NCBI RefSeq assembly: GCF_001718835.1
Contig: NZ_CP013443.1
Span: forward strand, 2,294,001 to 2,358,000
Reading direction: 5' to 3'
Length of the DNA: 64,000 bases
Origin: Burkholderia cepacia
Lineage (GTDB): Bacteria; Pseudomonadota; Gammaproteobacteria; Burkholderiales; Burkholderiaceae
Made by a program: the position numbers and the translations under genes. Every line of letters starts with the position of its first letter. Within the stretch, counting starts at the first letter, position 1. The notes beneath the pieces were generated by a model that saw only the letters and a program-made list of their open reading frames with translations, was not told the DNA's origin and made no database searches. Positions 47,033 to 55,654 of the stretch are shown piece after piece.

Positions 47033-48085
47033 TCAACTCCGCCGCAGCAACACGACGAAGAACAGGCTGCCGAACATCGCGGTCACGATCCCGATCGGCA
47101 GATCCTCCGGCGCCGCGAGCGTGCGGGCGGCCACATCGGCCCATACGAGCAGGATCGCGCCGGTCAGCGCGGCAACCGGCAGCAGCCTGCCGTGCTCGGC
47201 GCCGACGACGCGGCGGCACAGATGCGGCGTCACGAGCCCGACGAAGCCGATCGCCCCGCTCACCGCCACCATCGCACCGGTCGCGAACGACGCGACGACG
47301 AACACCTCGCGCCGCATCCGCGCGCTCGGCACCCCGAGCGCGGCCGCGGCCACGTCGCCCGACATCAGCGCATTCAGTTCGCGGCGCCTTGCAATCAGCG
47401 CGCCGCCGGCAAGCACCGCGCATAGGGCCGGCACCGGCAGCAGATCCCAGCGCGCGAGCCCGACGCCGCCGAGCATCCAGAACAGCACCGACGACGCGGC
47501 GCGCTGATCGCCGAGATACAGCAGCAGGTTGCCGAACGCGGCCATCATGAACGACACCGATACGCCCGCGAGCAGCAGCCGGTCCGATTCGAGCCGGCCG
47601 CGCCGGTAAGCGAGCGCCACGACGCAGGCCGTCGCCGCGAGCGCGCCCGCGAAGGCGGCAGCCGACAGCGTGAACGGACCGAACGCGGCGCCGAAGCCGA
47701 GCGTCGCGGCGACGGCGCCGAGCATCGCGCCCGCGCTCACGCCGAGCAGGTGCGGATCGGCCAGGCGGTTCGCGGTCGCCGCCTGCAACGCGACGCCGAC
47801 CGCTGCCAGCGTCGCGCCGACGATCGCGGCGAGCAGCGCGCGCGGCATCCGGATCAGCCAGACGATGCTGTCGTCGCCGAGGTTCCCGCCGGGCTGCGCA
47901 TCGAGCGGCGCCGCATGGCCGAACGCGGCCGCGACGTGCGCGACGACGATCCGCGCAACCTGTGCCGGCGCGATCGACGCTGCCCCGAACGCGGCCGACA
48001 GCACGACCGACACCGCCAGCAGCACGGCGAGCAGCGGCAGCGCGATGCCCGCGCGCAGCCGCGCGGCCCGGACCGGCGCGCTCAT
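47033..48085 (-). CDS. FecCD/BtuC-family ABC permease
   Basis: 350 residues with about ten transmembrane helices, typical of iron-siderophore/cobalamin/heme permeases: RLPR-like IRMPRALLAAIVGATLAAVG, ADPHLLGVSAGA and GFVGLVTPHLCRRVVG. The ATG at 48085 overlaps the stop of the substrate-binding protein gene. Last gene of a receptor-ATPase-SBP-permease operon. Substrate class: metal chelate or corrinoid. Confidence 0.9.
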   Translation of the reverse strand: MSAPVRAARLRAGIALPLLAVLLAVSVVLSAAFGAASIAPAQVARIVVAHVAAAFGHAAPLDAQPGGNLGDDSIVWLIRMPRALLAAIVGATLAAVGVALQAATANRLADPHLLGVSAGAMLGAVAATLGFGAAFGPFTLSAAAFAGALAATACVVALAYRRGRLESDRLLLAGVSVSFMMAAFGNLLLYLGDQRAASSVLFWMLGGVGLARWDLLPVPALCAVLAGGALIARRRELNALMSGDVAAAALGVPSARMRREVFVVASFATGAMVAVSGAIGFVGLVTPHLCRRVVGAEHGRLLPVAALTGAILLVWADVAARTLAAPEDLPIGIVTAMFGSLFFVVLLRRS

Positions 48086-49065
48086 CGCGGCGCGCGCGCG
48101 AACGCGGCCGGATACAGTGCGCGCGCCAGCGTCTCGACGGCCGCGACGTTCTCGGGGCCCGGCGTCGCCGCATCGTAGGGAATCACGATGAAGCGCCGGT
48201 CGCGAATCGCGGCCACGCGCGCCAGCGCCGGCTGGCTCATGAGGAAGCGCATCTTCTGCGCGGCCGTCACGGCCGAATAGTCGACGATCACGATCACCTG
48301 CGGATCGCGCGCCACCACGCTTTCCCAGCTCACCTGCGTCCAGCTGCGCGGCAGGTCGGCCATCACGTTGCGCGCGCCGGCCGCCGTCAGCAGCGCGGTC
48401 GGCATCGCGAGCGCGCCGGCCGTCATCGGCTTGTCGGTGCCGCTGTCGTAGACGAACACCCGCGGCGGCGGCCCGGCGGTGGCGACCGTGCGCGCGACCG
48501 CCGCGAGACGCGCGCGCATCGCGGCCACGACCTGCGCGGCGCGCGCGTCGACGCCAAAGATCCGGCCGAGATTGTTCAGGTCGCGGAACACGTCGTCGAA
48601 CGACGCGGCCGCCTGCTTCATCACGTGCGAGCACGATTCGGTCAGCTCGTACGTCCGGATGCCGAACGGCGCGAGGGTCGCCGGCGTCACCGGGCCGCCG
48701 ACATGCATCCCGTAGTTCCAGCCCGCGAGATAGAAGTCGGCACGCGCGGCCGCCAGCACCTCGAGCGACGGATACTGGCTCGCCAGTTCGGGCACGCCGC
48801 GCAGCGCGTCGCGCACGCGCGCGGTGCCCGTCTTCCAGCCGCCGATGCCGGTGTAGCCGACGAGCCGGTCCTTCAGGCCGAGCACGAGCATCATCTCGGT
48901 CAGGTTCACGTCGTTGCTCACCGCGCGCGTCGGCGCGCGGTCGAACGTCACGTCGCGATCGCAACTGCGCACGGTGACGGGATAGGCGCTGGCGTGCGCG
49001 GCGGCGCAGCCCAGCGCGACGGCGGCGAACAGGCGCCGCAGGACGGGGATCGGCATGTGGGTCAT
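48082..49065 (-). CDS. ABC transporter substrate-binding protein, iron-siderophore/corrinoid class
   Basis: 327 residues. Sec signal peptide (cleavage near AAHASA) and a class III (FecB/BtuF-like) binding fold with two lobes joined by a single helix. Segments like RAVSNDVNLTEMMLVLGLKD and EALAAARADFYLAGW are typical. I chose the ATG at 49065 because it overlaps the ATPase stop (ATGA); one three codons later is also usable. The specific ligand is not visible. Confidence 0.87.
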   Translation of the reverse strand: MTHMPIPVLRRLFAAVALGCAAAHASAYPVTVRSCDRDVTFDRAPTRAVSNDVNLTEMMLVLGLKDRLVGYTGIGGWKTGTARVRDALRGVPELASQYPSLEVLAAARADFYLAGWNYGMHVGGPVTPATLAPFGIRTYELTESCSHVMKQAAASFDDVFRDLNNLGRIFGVDARAAQVVAAMRARLAAVARTVATAGPPPRVFVYDSGTDKPMTAGALAMPTALLTAAGARNVMADLPRSWTQVSWESVVARDPQVIVIVDYSAVTAAQKMRFLMSQPALARVAAIRDRRFIVIPYDAATPGPENVAAVETLARALYPAAFARAPR

Positions 49066-49853
49066 TCCGGATGAAGCGGCGTGATGCGCGGCCGGCCCGT
49101 GACCGGATGGCGATCGACGAGCGCGACGACGCCGAACACGTCGCGCAGCAGCGCTTCGGTCAGCACGTCGGCCGGCGCGCCCGATGCGACGACCCTGCCG
49201 TGCGCGAGCACGTGGAGCCGGTCGCAATACGCGGCCGCGAGATTGAGATCGTGAATCGTGGCGAGCGTCGCGATGCCGAGGCGCCGCACGCGCGCGAGCA
49301 GTTCGAGCTGATGGCGCAGGTCGAGATGGTTGGTCGGTTCGTCAAGCAGCAGCAGTTCGGGCTGCTGCGCGAGCGCGCGAGCCAGCAACGCGCGTTGCTT
49401 CTCGCCGCCCGACAGCGACGCGAACGGCTGCGCGCGCCGCGCCAGCAAGCCGACGTCGTGCAGCGCGCGCTCGACGATTCGCGCGTCGTCCGCCGTCTCC
49501 GCGTCGAACGGCCGCTGGTGCGGCGTGCGCCCCATGCCGACCAGTTCGTCGACCGTCAGCCCGAAATCGTCGGGCGTCTCCTGCTGCAGCACCGCGATGC
49601 GCTGCGCGACCGCGCGCGGCCGCATGCGCCACACGTCCTGCGCGTCGAGCGCGACACGGCCCGCATCGGGCCGTGCGTAACGGAACACGCAGCGCAGCAG
49701 GCTCGTCTTGCCGCTGCCGTTCGGGCCGACCAGCCCGACGAACTCGCCCGCGCCGACCGCAAGCGACACCGTGTCGAGCACGGTCGGCACGCCGGCAGGC
49801 GACCAGCTCACGCGATCGATCGACAGCATCGGTGTCGGCGTGCGCACCGTCAT
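49062..49853 (-). CDS. ABC transporter ATP-binding protein, FecE/BtuD type
   Basis: 263 residues. Walker A GPNGSGKTS, signature LSGGEKQR, Walker B LLLLDEPTNHLD. It energises the importer with the downstream SBP and permease genes, whose starts overlap in series. The ATG at 49853 is two bases after the stop of the TonB receptor gene, so all four are one unit. Confidence 0.92.
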   Translation of the reverse strand: MTVRTPTPMLSIDRVSWSPAGVPTVLDTVSLAVGAGEFVGLVGPNGSGKTSLLRCVFRYARPDAGRVALDAQDVWRMRPRAVAQRIAVLQQETPDDFGLTVDELVGMGRTPHQRPFDAETADDARIVERALHDVGLLARRAQPFASLSGGEKQRALLARALAQQPELLLLDEPTNHLDLRHQLELLARVRRLGIATLATIHDLNLAAAYCDRLHVLAHGRVVASGAPADVLTEALLRDVFGVVALVDRHPVTGRPRITPLHPE

Positions 49854-49855
49854 TG

Positions 49856-52051
49856 CTAGAAGCGCATCGTCGCGACGAGCTCCGCCGAGCGCGACGGGCC
49901 GAGCAGCCATTGCTCGCCGCCGTTCGACGTCGTCACCGCGTACGTGCGGTTCGCGAGATTGCGCAGGTACAGCGCGAGATCGACGCGCGGCGTCGCACGC
50001 CACAGCAGCGACGCGTCGAACACTGTATACGACGGGATCGACACGCGGTTCGCGTCGTCGCCGTACGTCGCGCCGACGTAACGCATGCCCGCGTTCGCCT
50101 GCCAGCGCTCGGCAAACGCCCAGCCGAGCCACAGGTTCGCCGTCTGCTGCGGCACGTTGGCCGGCGCATTGCCGGCGCGCGACACCGTCGCGCCGCCGAC
50201 CTTCTGGTCGTACGCGTCGTAGCGCGCGCGCAGCAGCGCGACGTTCGCGTCGATCGTCCAGCCGTGCGGCAGCCGCGCGCCGCCCGTCAGCTCGATGCCG
50301 CGCGACGATTGCCGGCCGACCTGCCGGCGCAGCGCGGGGTTGAACGGATCGGCGCTGAGCAGGTTGCGCTTCGTGATGTCGTACGCCGCGAAGGTCCAGT
50401 ACGCGCGGCCGTCGAGCAGCGTCTGCTTGACGCCGGCCTCCCACTGTTCGCCGGTTGCGAGCCGGTAGTTCGCCTGCGACGCGGACAGCGTCAACAGCGA
50501 GCCGAGGCCCTCCGCGCCCGTCGTGTACTGCGCATAGGCGCTGAGCGTCGGCGCGACTTCGAACACGAAGCCCGTGCGCCAGCCGACGTTCGCGAAACGC
50601 TTGTCGAAGCCGGCGCCGCTCGCCGCCTGCTCGCGGCTGAATGCAATGTGGTCGTAGCGCAGGCCGCTCACCCATGCGAGCCGCGGCAGCACGTCGAGCC
50701 GGTTCTCCGCGAACACCGCGGCCTGCCGCGCCCGTGTGCTGAATTGCGGCACCGTCGGATCGGGGCTCGCGAACGAGCCGGGATCGAAGCCGTGCGCGGG
50801 AACCGTCGATTCGCCGCCGTACGGCGAATTGTTGGTGCCGCTGAACGTGATCTGGCTGAATTCCGTGCCGACGACGAAGCGGTTCGCGCGGCCGAACAGC
50901 GTGCCGTCGAAGCGTGCGCTCAGCCGATCGCCGATCTGCCGCTGGTGATGGCCGATGTCCAGATAGTCGCCGCGCGTGACGAGGCCCGTCGCGGCGTCGA
51001 GCGCGTACGATTCGGCATTGCGCCAGTGGCGGTTCGACGTCAGGTAGTAGAGCTGGTTGTCGATCGTCACGCCGGCCGTCGGCCGGTAGCGGGCCGACAG
51101 GCGCGTCCACTGGTCGTAGTAGGCAATCGTCGCATCGCCGACGTCGTAGTTGAGCTTGCGCAGCGACGGACCGAGCACGCCGTTCGGTGCCGGCACGCCA
51201 TAGTAGGTCGCCGGCATCTGGCGGCCGTAGTCGAAGTCGAGCGTCAGCGTGAGCTTCGCGCTCGCGTCGAACTTCAGCGCGCCGCCGACGGCCGTCGTAT
51301 GCGTATCGGCCCGCTCGGCGAGACCGTTCGCGCGCGCATCGCTCGCGTAGAAGCGGTAGGACAGCCTCGGGCCGAGCGCGCCCGTCGTATCGAACGCGAC
51401 GCGCTTGCCGCCGCCGGTGTCGACGCCCGTCTGCAGCGTCGTCTCGCGGACGGGCTGCGGCCGCTTCGGCACCACGTTGACGACGCCGCCGATCGCGCCC
51501 TCGCCATACAGCACCGACGCCGGGCCGCGCAGCACCTCGATGCGCTCGACCGACCACGTGTCGAACGGAAAGGTGATCGTGCCCGCGGCGGGAAGGAGTC
51601 GTACGCCGTCGAGCAGCGTCATCACCGATTCCTGGCCGCTGAAGCCGCGCACGCTGAGCGCAGTGCCGCCGTTGCCGGGCGCGGCCGCGCTCGAAAAGCC
51701 GGTCGCGCGGGTCACCGCGTCGAGCACCGTGCGATCGCCGCGTGTCGCGATCGCCTCTGCCGTGACCGACTCGACGCTCGCCGGGGTGTCGAGACTCGCG
51801 AGCCCGAGCCGCGAACCGGTGTCGAGCACGCGCGACAGCGGATCGAGCGGCGCCCCTTGCGCGGTGACGTCGATCGTCGGCAGCGCGTGCGGCGCGGCAT
51901 CGGCTGCCGCGGCCTGCGCTGCAAGCGCGCCGGAAGTGGTCATCGCGCAGGTCAGCATCGTCGTGCAACCCCGCCGCGTGTGAGCCAGCCACGCCCCGCG
52001 TCGGCGCGGCGGGCTGCGTCGACGCGCCGGTGATGGTGTTGTTCTCGTCAC
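49856..52051 (-). CDS. TonB-dependent outer-membrane receptor
   Basis: About 731 residues. Plug domain from around LPTIDVTAQG, with RVLDTGSRLGLASLDTPASVESVTAEAI near its start, followed by a 22-strand barrel ending in an aromatic residue (ELVATMRF). The frame is siderophore-receptor-like. The start is uncertain: GTG at 52051 gives a basic n-region before a hydrophobic stretch and is preferred; GTG at 52093 and ATG at 51958 are alternatives. The receptor heads an ABC importer operon. Substrate unresolved: ferric siderophore most likely, cobalamin or another chelate possible. No cobalamin riboswitch was seen upstream. Confidence 0.88.
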   Translation of the reverse strand: MTRTTPSPARRRSPPRRRGAWLAHTRRGCTTMLTCAMTTSGALAAQAAAADAAPHALPTIDVTAQGAPLDPLSRVLDTGSRLGLASLDTPASVESVTAEAIATRGDRTVLDAVTRATGFSSAAAPGNGGTALSVRGFSGQESVMTLLDGVRLLPAAGTITFPFDTWSVERIEVLRGPASVLYGEGAIGGVVNVVPKRPQPVRETTLQTGVDTGGGKRVAFDTTGALGPRLSYRFYASDARANGLAERADTHTTAVGGALKFDASAKLTLTLDFDYGRQMPATYYGVPAPNGVLGPSLRKLNYDVGDATIAYYDQWTRLSARYRPTAGVTIDNQLYYLTSNRHWRNAESYALDAATGLVTRGDYLDIGHHQRQIGDRLSARFDGTLFGRANRFVVGTEFSQITFSGTNNSPYGGESTVPAHGFDPGSFASPDPTVPQFSTRARQAAVFAENRLDVLPRLAWVSGLRYDHIAFSREQAASGAGFDKRFANVGWRTGFVFEVAPTLSAYAQYTTGAEGLGSLLTLSASQANYRLATGEQWEAGVKQTLLDGRAYWTFAAYDITKRNLLSADPFNPALRRQVGRQSSRGIELTGGARLPHGWTIDANVALLRARYDAYDQKVGGATVSRAGNAPANVPQQTANLWLGWAFAERWQANAGMRYVGATYGDDANRVSIPSYTVFDASLLWRATPRVDLALYLRNLANRTYAVTTSNGGEQWLLGPSRSAELVATMRF

Positions 52052-52133
52052 TTCGTATCGGTCTTCGTGTGGTCTCGCCGCGCGCGAAACCACGCATCGG
52101 CAGCTGGCGCGCCGGTCGGCGACGCAATCTTCC

Positions 52134-52152
52134 GATGATACATTATATCGTC
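52134..52152 (-). promoter_or_regulatory. Promoter with operator-like palindrome upstream of the TonB receptor
   Basis: A perfect TATAAT on the minus strand (52142-52147) with a possible ATTGCC -35 at 16 bases. It is embedded in a dyad GA(C/T)GATA-TAATG-TATC(A)TC; the GATA/TATC arms are perfect. It resembles Fur/Zur-type operators in size and AT-content but matches the Fur consensus only at about half of its positions. Metal-dependent repression is plausible for this operon. Confidence 0.4.
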
Positions 52153-52275
52153 ACCAACTGTCAGGCAATTGTCAGCCGGACGGCACCGGCGAGCCCATGA
52201 GCAAAGGAGCGGCTGCGGGACGCAAATGGAGGACGAGTGAAGAAGCTTGGCCCATGCGGCCAGCCGGAAAAAGAA

Positions 52276-52307
52276 AAGCCCCGCAAGTCCGAGAACTTGC
52301 GGGGCTT
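52276..52307 (-). terminator. Strong terminator hairpin at the island border
   Basis: AAGCCCCGCAAGT...ACTTGCGGGGCTT followed by TTCTTTTT on the minus strand. It would end a transcript arriving from the right, as if the truncated tRNA-like sequence next to it had been a minus-strand gene. Confidence 0.85.
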
Positions 52308-52320
52308 ATTCCGCCATTTC

Positions 52321-52353
52321 TGGCGGAGACGGAGTAATTTGGCGGAGAGAGAG
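52321..52353 (-). other. tRNA 3'-end-like fragments, putative attachment site
   Basis: TGGCGGAGA occurs twice, at 52321 and 52340 (19 bases apart). Read on the minus strand, each ends in TCTCCGCCA. CGTCTCCGCCA at the first matches the acceptor-arm end plus CCA of bacterial tRNA-Ser genes. The rest of a tRNA is missing. Placed between a terminator and an integrase, it looks like the remnant att end of an element inserted at the 3' end of a tRNA-Ser gene (inference). Confidence 0.45.
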
Positions 52354-52516
52354 TCCCACATTGTGAAATCCAACAACCTCCAGTGAGTTCCAAAAATCCT
52401 TTGGTATCAAGCAGCTAACGATGTTTCGGGGCAGCTTTCAGTCCGCAAACATCCGCGCAAAACCAAGGGAAGCCAGGAACCATTTGATAGTCAATCTGTA
52501 AGTCTAGGAGGTTGGT
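52354..52516 (+). other. Integrase upstream region
   Basis: 163 bases of lower-GC DNA without a gene. AGGAGG at 52506-52511 is the strong ribosome binding site of the integrase gene. Presumably holds the int promoter and arm-type sites of the recombinase, which cannot be told by eye. Confidence 0.4.
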
Positions 52517-53755
52517 ATGCGGATTCTCAATAGGCTCACCGCCGTACAAGTCACGCGCACAAAAAAACCGGGCTTCTATTGCGACGGCGGTGGACTATAC
52601 CTGCAAGTTACCAGAACGCAAGCAAAGTCGTGGTTGTTCCGTTACATGCGGGGCGGAATATCTCGCGGAATGGGACTGGGGCCTGTTCATACGGTATCGC
52701 TGGCCGAAGCCCGTATCAAGGCGCAAGACGTACGGCGAATGCTACTAAACGGTATTGATCCTCTCGAAGCAAAGAGGGCGACACGCCAACAAGAGCGGCG
52801 CGAGCGTATGAAATCGCTACCGTTCCGCGATTGCGCCAGCCAGTACATCGAAGCCCATCGCCAATCATGGAAGAACAGCAAGCATGCAGCTCAGTGGGAA
52901 AGCACGCTTACGACCTACGCGTACCCCATATTCGGCGACATGCTCGTTTCCGAAATTGACACCGACGAAGTCGTGCAGGCGCTCGAGCCGATCTGGGCCA
53001 CCAAAACCGAAACAGCAACTCGTCTTCGTGGACGAATCGAAGCCATTCTCGCCTGGGCTACGGTCCGGCGTTATCGCGCAGGACTCAACCCTGCACGATG
53101 GAAAGGACATCTCGACCAATTGCTAGCCAAGCCCTCGCGTCTGCAGAAAGTCCAGCACCACGCTGCCCTTCCCTACAGCGACGCCCCCGGCTTCATGAAG
53201 TTGTTACGGGCTCAGGAGGGAACGGCAGCACTCGCCTTACAACTCGTCATCTTGACAGCCAGCCGCACGAACGAAGTGATCGGCGCACGTCGCGCGGAAT
53301 TCGATCTTGCGGCCGGCGTCTGGACCATCCCTGCCGAACGCATGAAGGCGAAGCGGGAACATCGCGTGCCGCTCTCCACCGAGTCGGTGAAACTGATCAG
53401 ACCTCTGCTCGAAGCTGGTATTGGCGAGTTCGTGTTTCCGGCCAGCACGCCAGGCAAACACCTATCGAACATGGCCATGCTCCAGCTCCTCAAGCGGATG
53501 GAACGTGAGGATCTGACGGTGCATGGGTTCCGCTCCACGTTCAAGGATTGGGCGCGCGAAACCACCGGCTATCCGCGGGAAGTTTCCGAGGCTGCCTTGG
53601 CGCACGTCATCGGGGATCAAACCGAAGCCGCGTATGCCCGGGGAGATCTGTTCATGAAACGTGCCGGTCTTATGCACGATTGGGCCAACTACGTGACAGG
53701 TCATGTGGCGCTTCACTCCGTTGCTCCCGAGCCCGCAGCATCAGCTGTTTCGTGA
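52517..53755 (+). CDS. int: Tyrosine recombinase/integrase
   Basis: 412 residues. An N-terminal arm-binding domain of the DUF4102 type (KKPGFYCDGGGLYLQV) is followed by the core and catalytic domains. The catalytic residues are all visible: Arg250 (ASRTNEV), His336 and Arg339 (HGFRST), His362 (LAHVIG) and Tyr373 (AAYARGD). It integrates and excises the element by site-specific recombination, probably at a tRNA 3' end. It reads away from the putative att site, and strong AGGAGG precedes the ATG. Intact, so the element could still be mobile. Confidence 0.93.
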   Translation: MRILNRLTAVQVTRTKKPGFYCDGGGLYLQVTRTQAKSWLFRYMRGGISRGMGLGPVHTVSLAEARIKAQDVRRMLLNGIDPLEAKRATRQQERRERMKSLPFRDCASQYIEAHRQSWKNSKHAAQWESTLTTYAYPIFGDMLVSEIDTDEVVQALEPIWATKTETATRLRGRIEAILAWATVRRYRAGLNPARWKGHLDQLLAKPSRLQKVQHHAALPYSDAPGFMKLLRAQEGTAALALQLVILTASRTNEVIGARRAEFDLAAGVWTIPAERMKAKREHRVPLSTESVKLIRPLLEAGIGEFVFPASTPGKHLSNMAMLQLLKRMEREDLTVHGFRSTFKDWARETTGYPREVSEAALAHVIGDQTEAAYARGDLFMKRAGLMHDWANYVTGHVALHSVAPEPAASAVS

Positions 53756-53834
53756 TCGTGGAAACTCCGCCGACTTCCACGTCGGCGGTAATACGAGCGA
53801 CGAAATAAATCACGGCAGCTATGGATGACATCGA

Positions 53835-54917
53835 TCAGAGGCGGTCCGCAAGCACACTTTCCGGGGTCAACGCAGGAAGCCCCAACACTGCGGCCTTGTA
53901 GGCCAAGAGCTGATCCGATGGCACATCGTATCGACGCAGCCAGCGGTCGCCAGCAGCAGGACTCTTGTACAGCGGGGCTTGCGTACCGCCGAGACCAATC
54001 TGCAATTGCCATAGCGAATCGACGCGAACGTCTTTCAGCGCATGGTTGGCGATCACGTAGTTCGCCGGCAACACGGGCGTCCCCTTCTCGTCGACGGATG
54101 CGCCCGACTCCGGCCGCGGGCCGGCCTGAATCGCGACACCACTGTCCAGGTCGTAGAACGCAAACCAGTCGCGTGGCAATTCATTGCGCAGCGCTGCGAT
54201 GCCACCCACTTTCTCGAGCATCTGTTGGTTGATCGCGGTCAGCCAACTGACGGTCTTCAATTTGTCGCGTAGATGCAGGGCATTCTGGATCGGGTCCCCG
54301 ACATCCAGACCGCTGAAGCGTGTGGATAACCAATATTCGGTCGGTGTATTGGGTTCCGGCTGCGCGTAGCTGAGATTCGCCGCGTAACCGGCGTATCCGC
54401 TCGAAACCTTCAGGCGCCGCGCACACTCCACGAAAAGCTGCTGGAACACCGTGGGATGCTCGGCGACGTGCAATACCGGCATGGAGAACGTCAGCGCGTT
54501 CGTGCCGTAATCGGGATGCTGCTCCTGCCGAGCGGTCAAGCCGCTTACCCGAAATTCCCAAAAGCTGGCGTCGATGGCCTTCTCGCCCGACGTCACATAG
54601 ACGCCCAGCCCCTCATTCGATTTACCGACCGTGAACACCTTGGGATCGAGTTTACCGTTCTTGAGCGGTATCTCCCGTTTTCCGTCCTGCCATAACCACG
54701 TGAGTCGATCGCTGGCCACCACTGAGTAGGCCTCGAAACACTGTGCGATCTCGTTCCGAACAGCAGGATCAGCCGCATGCGGGAAAAACAATGCGGCGCG
54801 GATCACCAGCGCAGCGCCGATGTAGTCGTGCGGCATGCGCGGCTCCAGCAGTGCGCCCGGTATCAGCGCATCCTTCTGGTGAGCACGTGCCCATTCGATG
54901 AAATGTGGATCAGCCAT
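53835..54917 (-). CDS. DUF3396-type (type VI) immunity protein
   Basis: 360 residues, cytoplasmic, no signal peptide. It resembles DUF3396 proteins, which are encoded beside type VI nuclease effectors and act as immunity proteins; the WFAFYDLDSGVAIQAGPRPESG and ANYVIANHALKDVRVDSLWQLQ segments fit that family. I chose the ATG at 54917, six bases after the nuclease stop at 54923; an in-frame start at 54962 would overlap the nuclease gene by 40 bases. It is last in PAAR-nuclease-immunity order, the expected layout. By family and position it neutralises the VRR-NUC nuclease; direct proof is lacking. Confidence 0.78.
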   Translation of the reverse strand: MADPHFIEWARAHQKDALIPGALLEPRMPHDYIGAALVIRAALFFPHAADPAVRNEIAQCFEAYSVVASDRLTWLWQDGKREIPLKNGKLDPKVFTVGKSNEGLGVYVTSGEKAIDASFWEFRVSGLTARQEQHPDYGTNALTFSMPVLHVAEHPTVFQQLFVECARRLKVSSGYAGYAANLSYAQPEPNTPTEYWLSTRFSGLDVGDPIQNALHLRDKLKTVSWLTAINQQMLEKVGGIAALRNELPRDWFAFYDLDSGVAIQAGPRPESGASVDEKGTPVLPANYVIANHALKDVRVDSLWQLQIGLGGTQAPLYKSPAAGDRWLRRYDVPSDQLLAYKAAVLGLPALTPESVLADRL

Positions 54918-54922
54918 GTCAG

Positions 54923-55654
54923 TCAGGGAACGATAGGGGTAGGTGGTACCGGCAAGCCCCATCCCGGGGTGCCCGGCGCGGGCCGCTGATTCAGGAGCGT
55001 CTTCATCTGACGCTCAAGCGAATCCAGCATGTCGGACATCGGACTCGTCGCCGGTTCCTCCTCCCCTGCCCGCTTCCTGCTGCATCCGCACGTCGTCGGG
55101 TCGAGCACGGTCACCGTGGCGTTGCGCCCCGCGATCCGGCGGTAGTCCCTCAATTGTGCCGCATCGCGCGGATCGGGCGGGAACTTCATCTCGACGACCG
55201 ATCGAAGATTGTCCTGCGTCGGCGGCTTCGTCGGGTCCTTGACGACCACCACATCGGGACGACGGATGTTGCCAACGCCCGGCTCGTAGCCCTTGCGCCC
55301 GCCCGGCCAATATTTCTCGATCCAGCCAGGCAGGTAACCGTGCGGTTCGAGCGCGTTGGACGAACTCATAATCGGCGACGGCGGCGAGTCATCCATGTTG
55401 TAGTTGATCTCCGGCTTGTAGGGGCTTTGAAAGTTCATCGCCGCGTCGCGCTCCTTGAGCTTGCGACGCACGCATTGCTGCTTGAGCGATTGGCCCTTCA
55501 GCCCGACATCGGGCTCGTCGTTGCACTGGCAGATGGCCCCACACAGAACGGCCCGATCCTTTGGAGTGAGATCGTTGTCGAGTTGAACGATCGTGGTCTG
55601 ACCTTCGCCCGGCGCCATGCCACCAGACACCCTGCCACTGCCGTAATCGCTCAT
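54923..55654 (-). CDS. VRR-NUC domain nuclease, probable type VI effector
   Basis: 243 residues. The middle carries a PD-(D/E)XK-type site: RRPD with Asp134, EMK with Glu155 and Lys157, and a following QLRDYRRIAG helix (Gln167, Tyr171), a pattern of VRR-NUC nucleases. Five cysteines cluster in the N-terminal third (residues 38-61, e.g. CQC). The C-terminal 60 residues are Pro-rich without known domain. Its ATG overlaps the PAAR stop (ATGA) and an immunity-like gene follows, so it is best read as an antibacterial DNase delivered by a T6SS. Confidence 0.8.
   Translation of the reverse strand: MSDYGSGRVSGGMAPGEGQTTIVQLDNDLTPKDRAVLCGAICQCNDEPDVGLKGQSLKQQCVRRKLKERDAAMNFQSPYKPEINYNMDDSPPSPIMSSSNALEPHGYLPGWIEKYWPGGRKGYEPGVGNIRRPDVVVVKDPTKPPTQDNLRSVVEMKFPPDPRDAAQLRDYRRIAGRNATVTVLDPTTCGCSRKRAGEEEPATSPMSDMLDSLERQMKTLLNQRPAPGTPGWGLPVPPTPIVP

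Noticed and set aside
46712..47425. Possible gene in the AT-rich region right of the NuoM-like gene
   Set aside because: The frame runs from AT-rich intergenic DNA into antisense of the permease gene; no ribosome site and no recognisable protein.
52052..52200. Cobalamin riboswitch upstream of the TonB receptor
   Set aside because: The conserved B12-box-like GCCACTG sequence and the needed structured length are absent.
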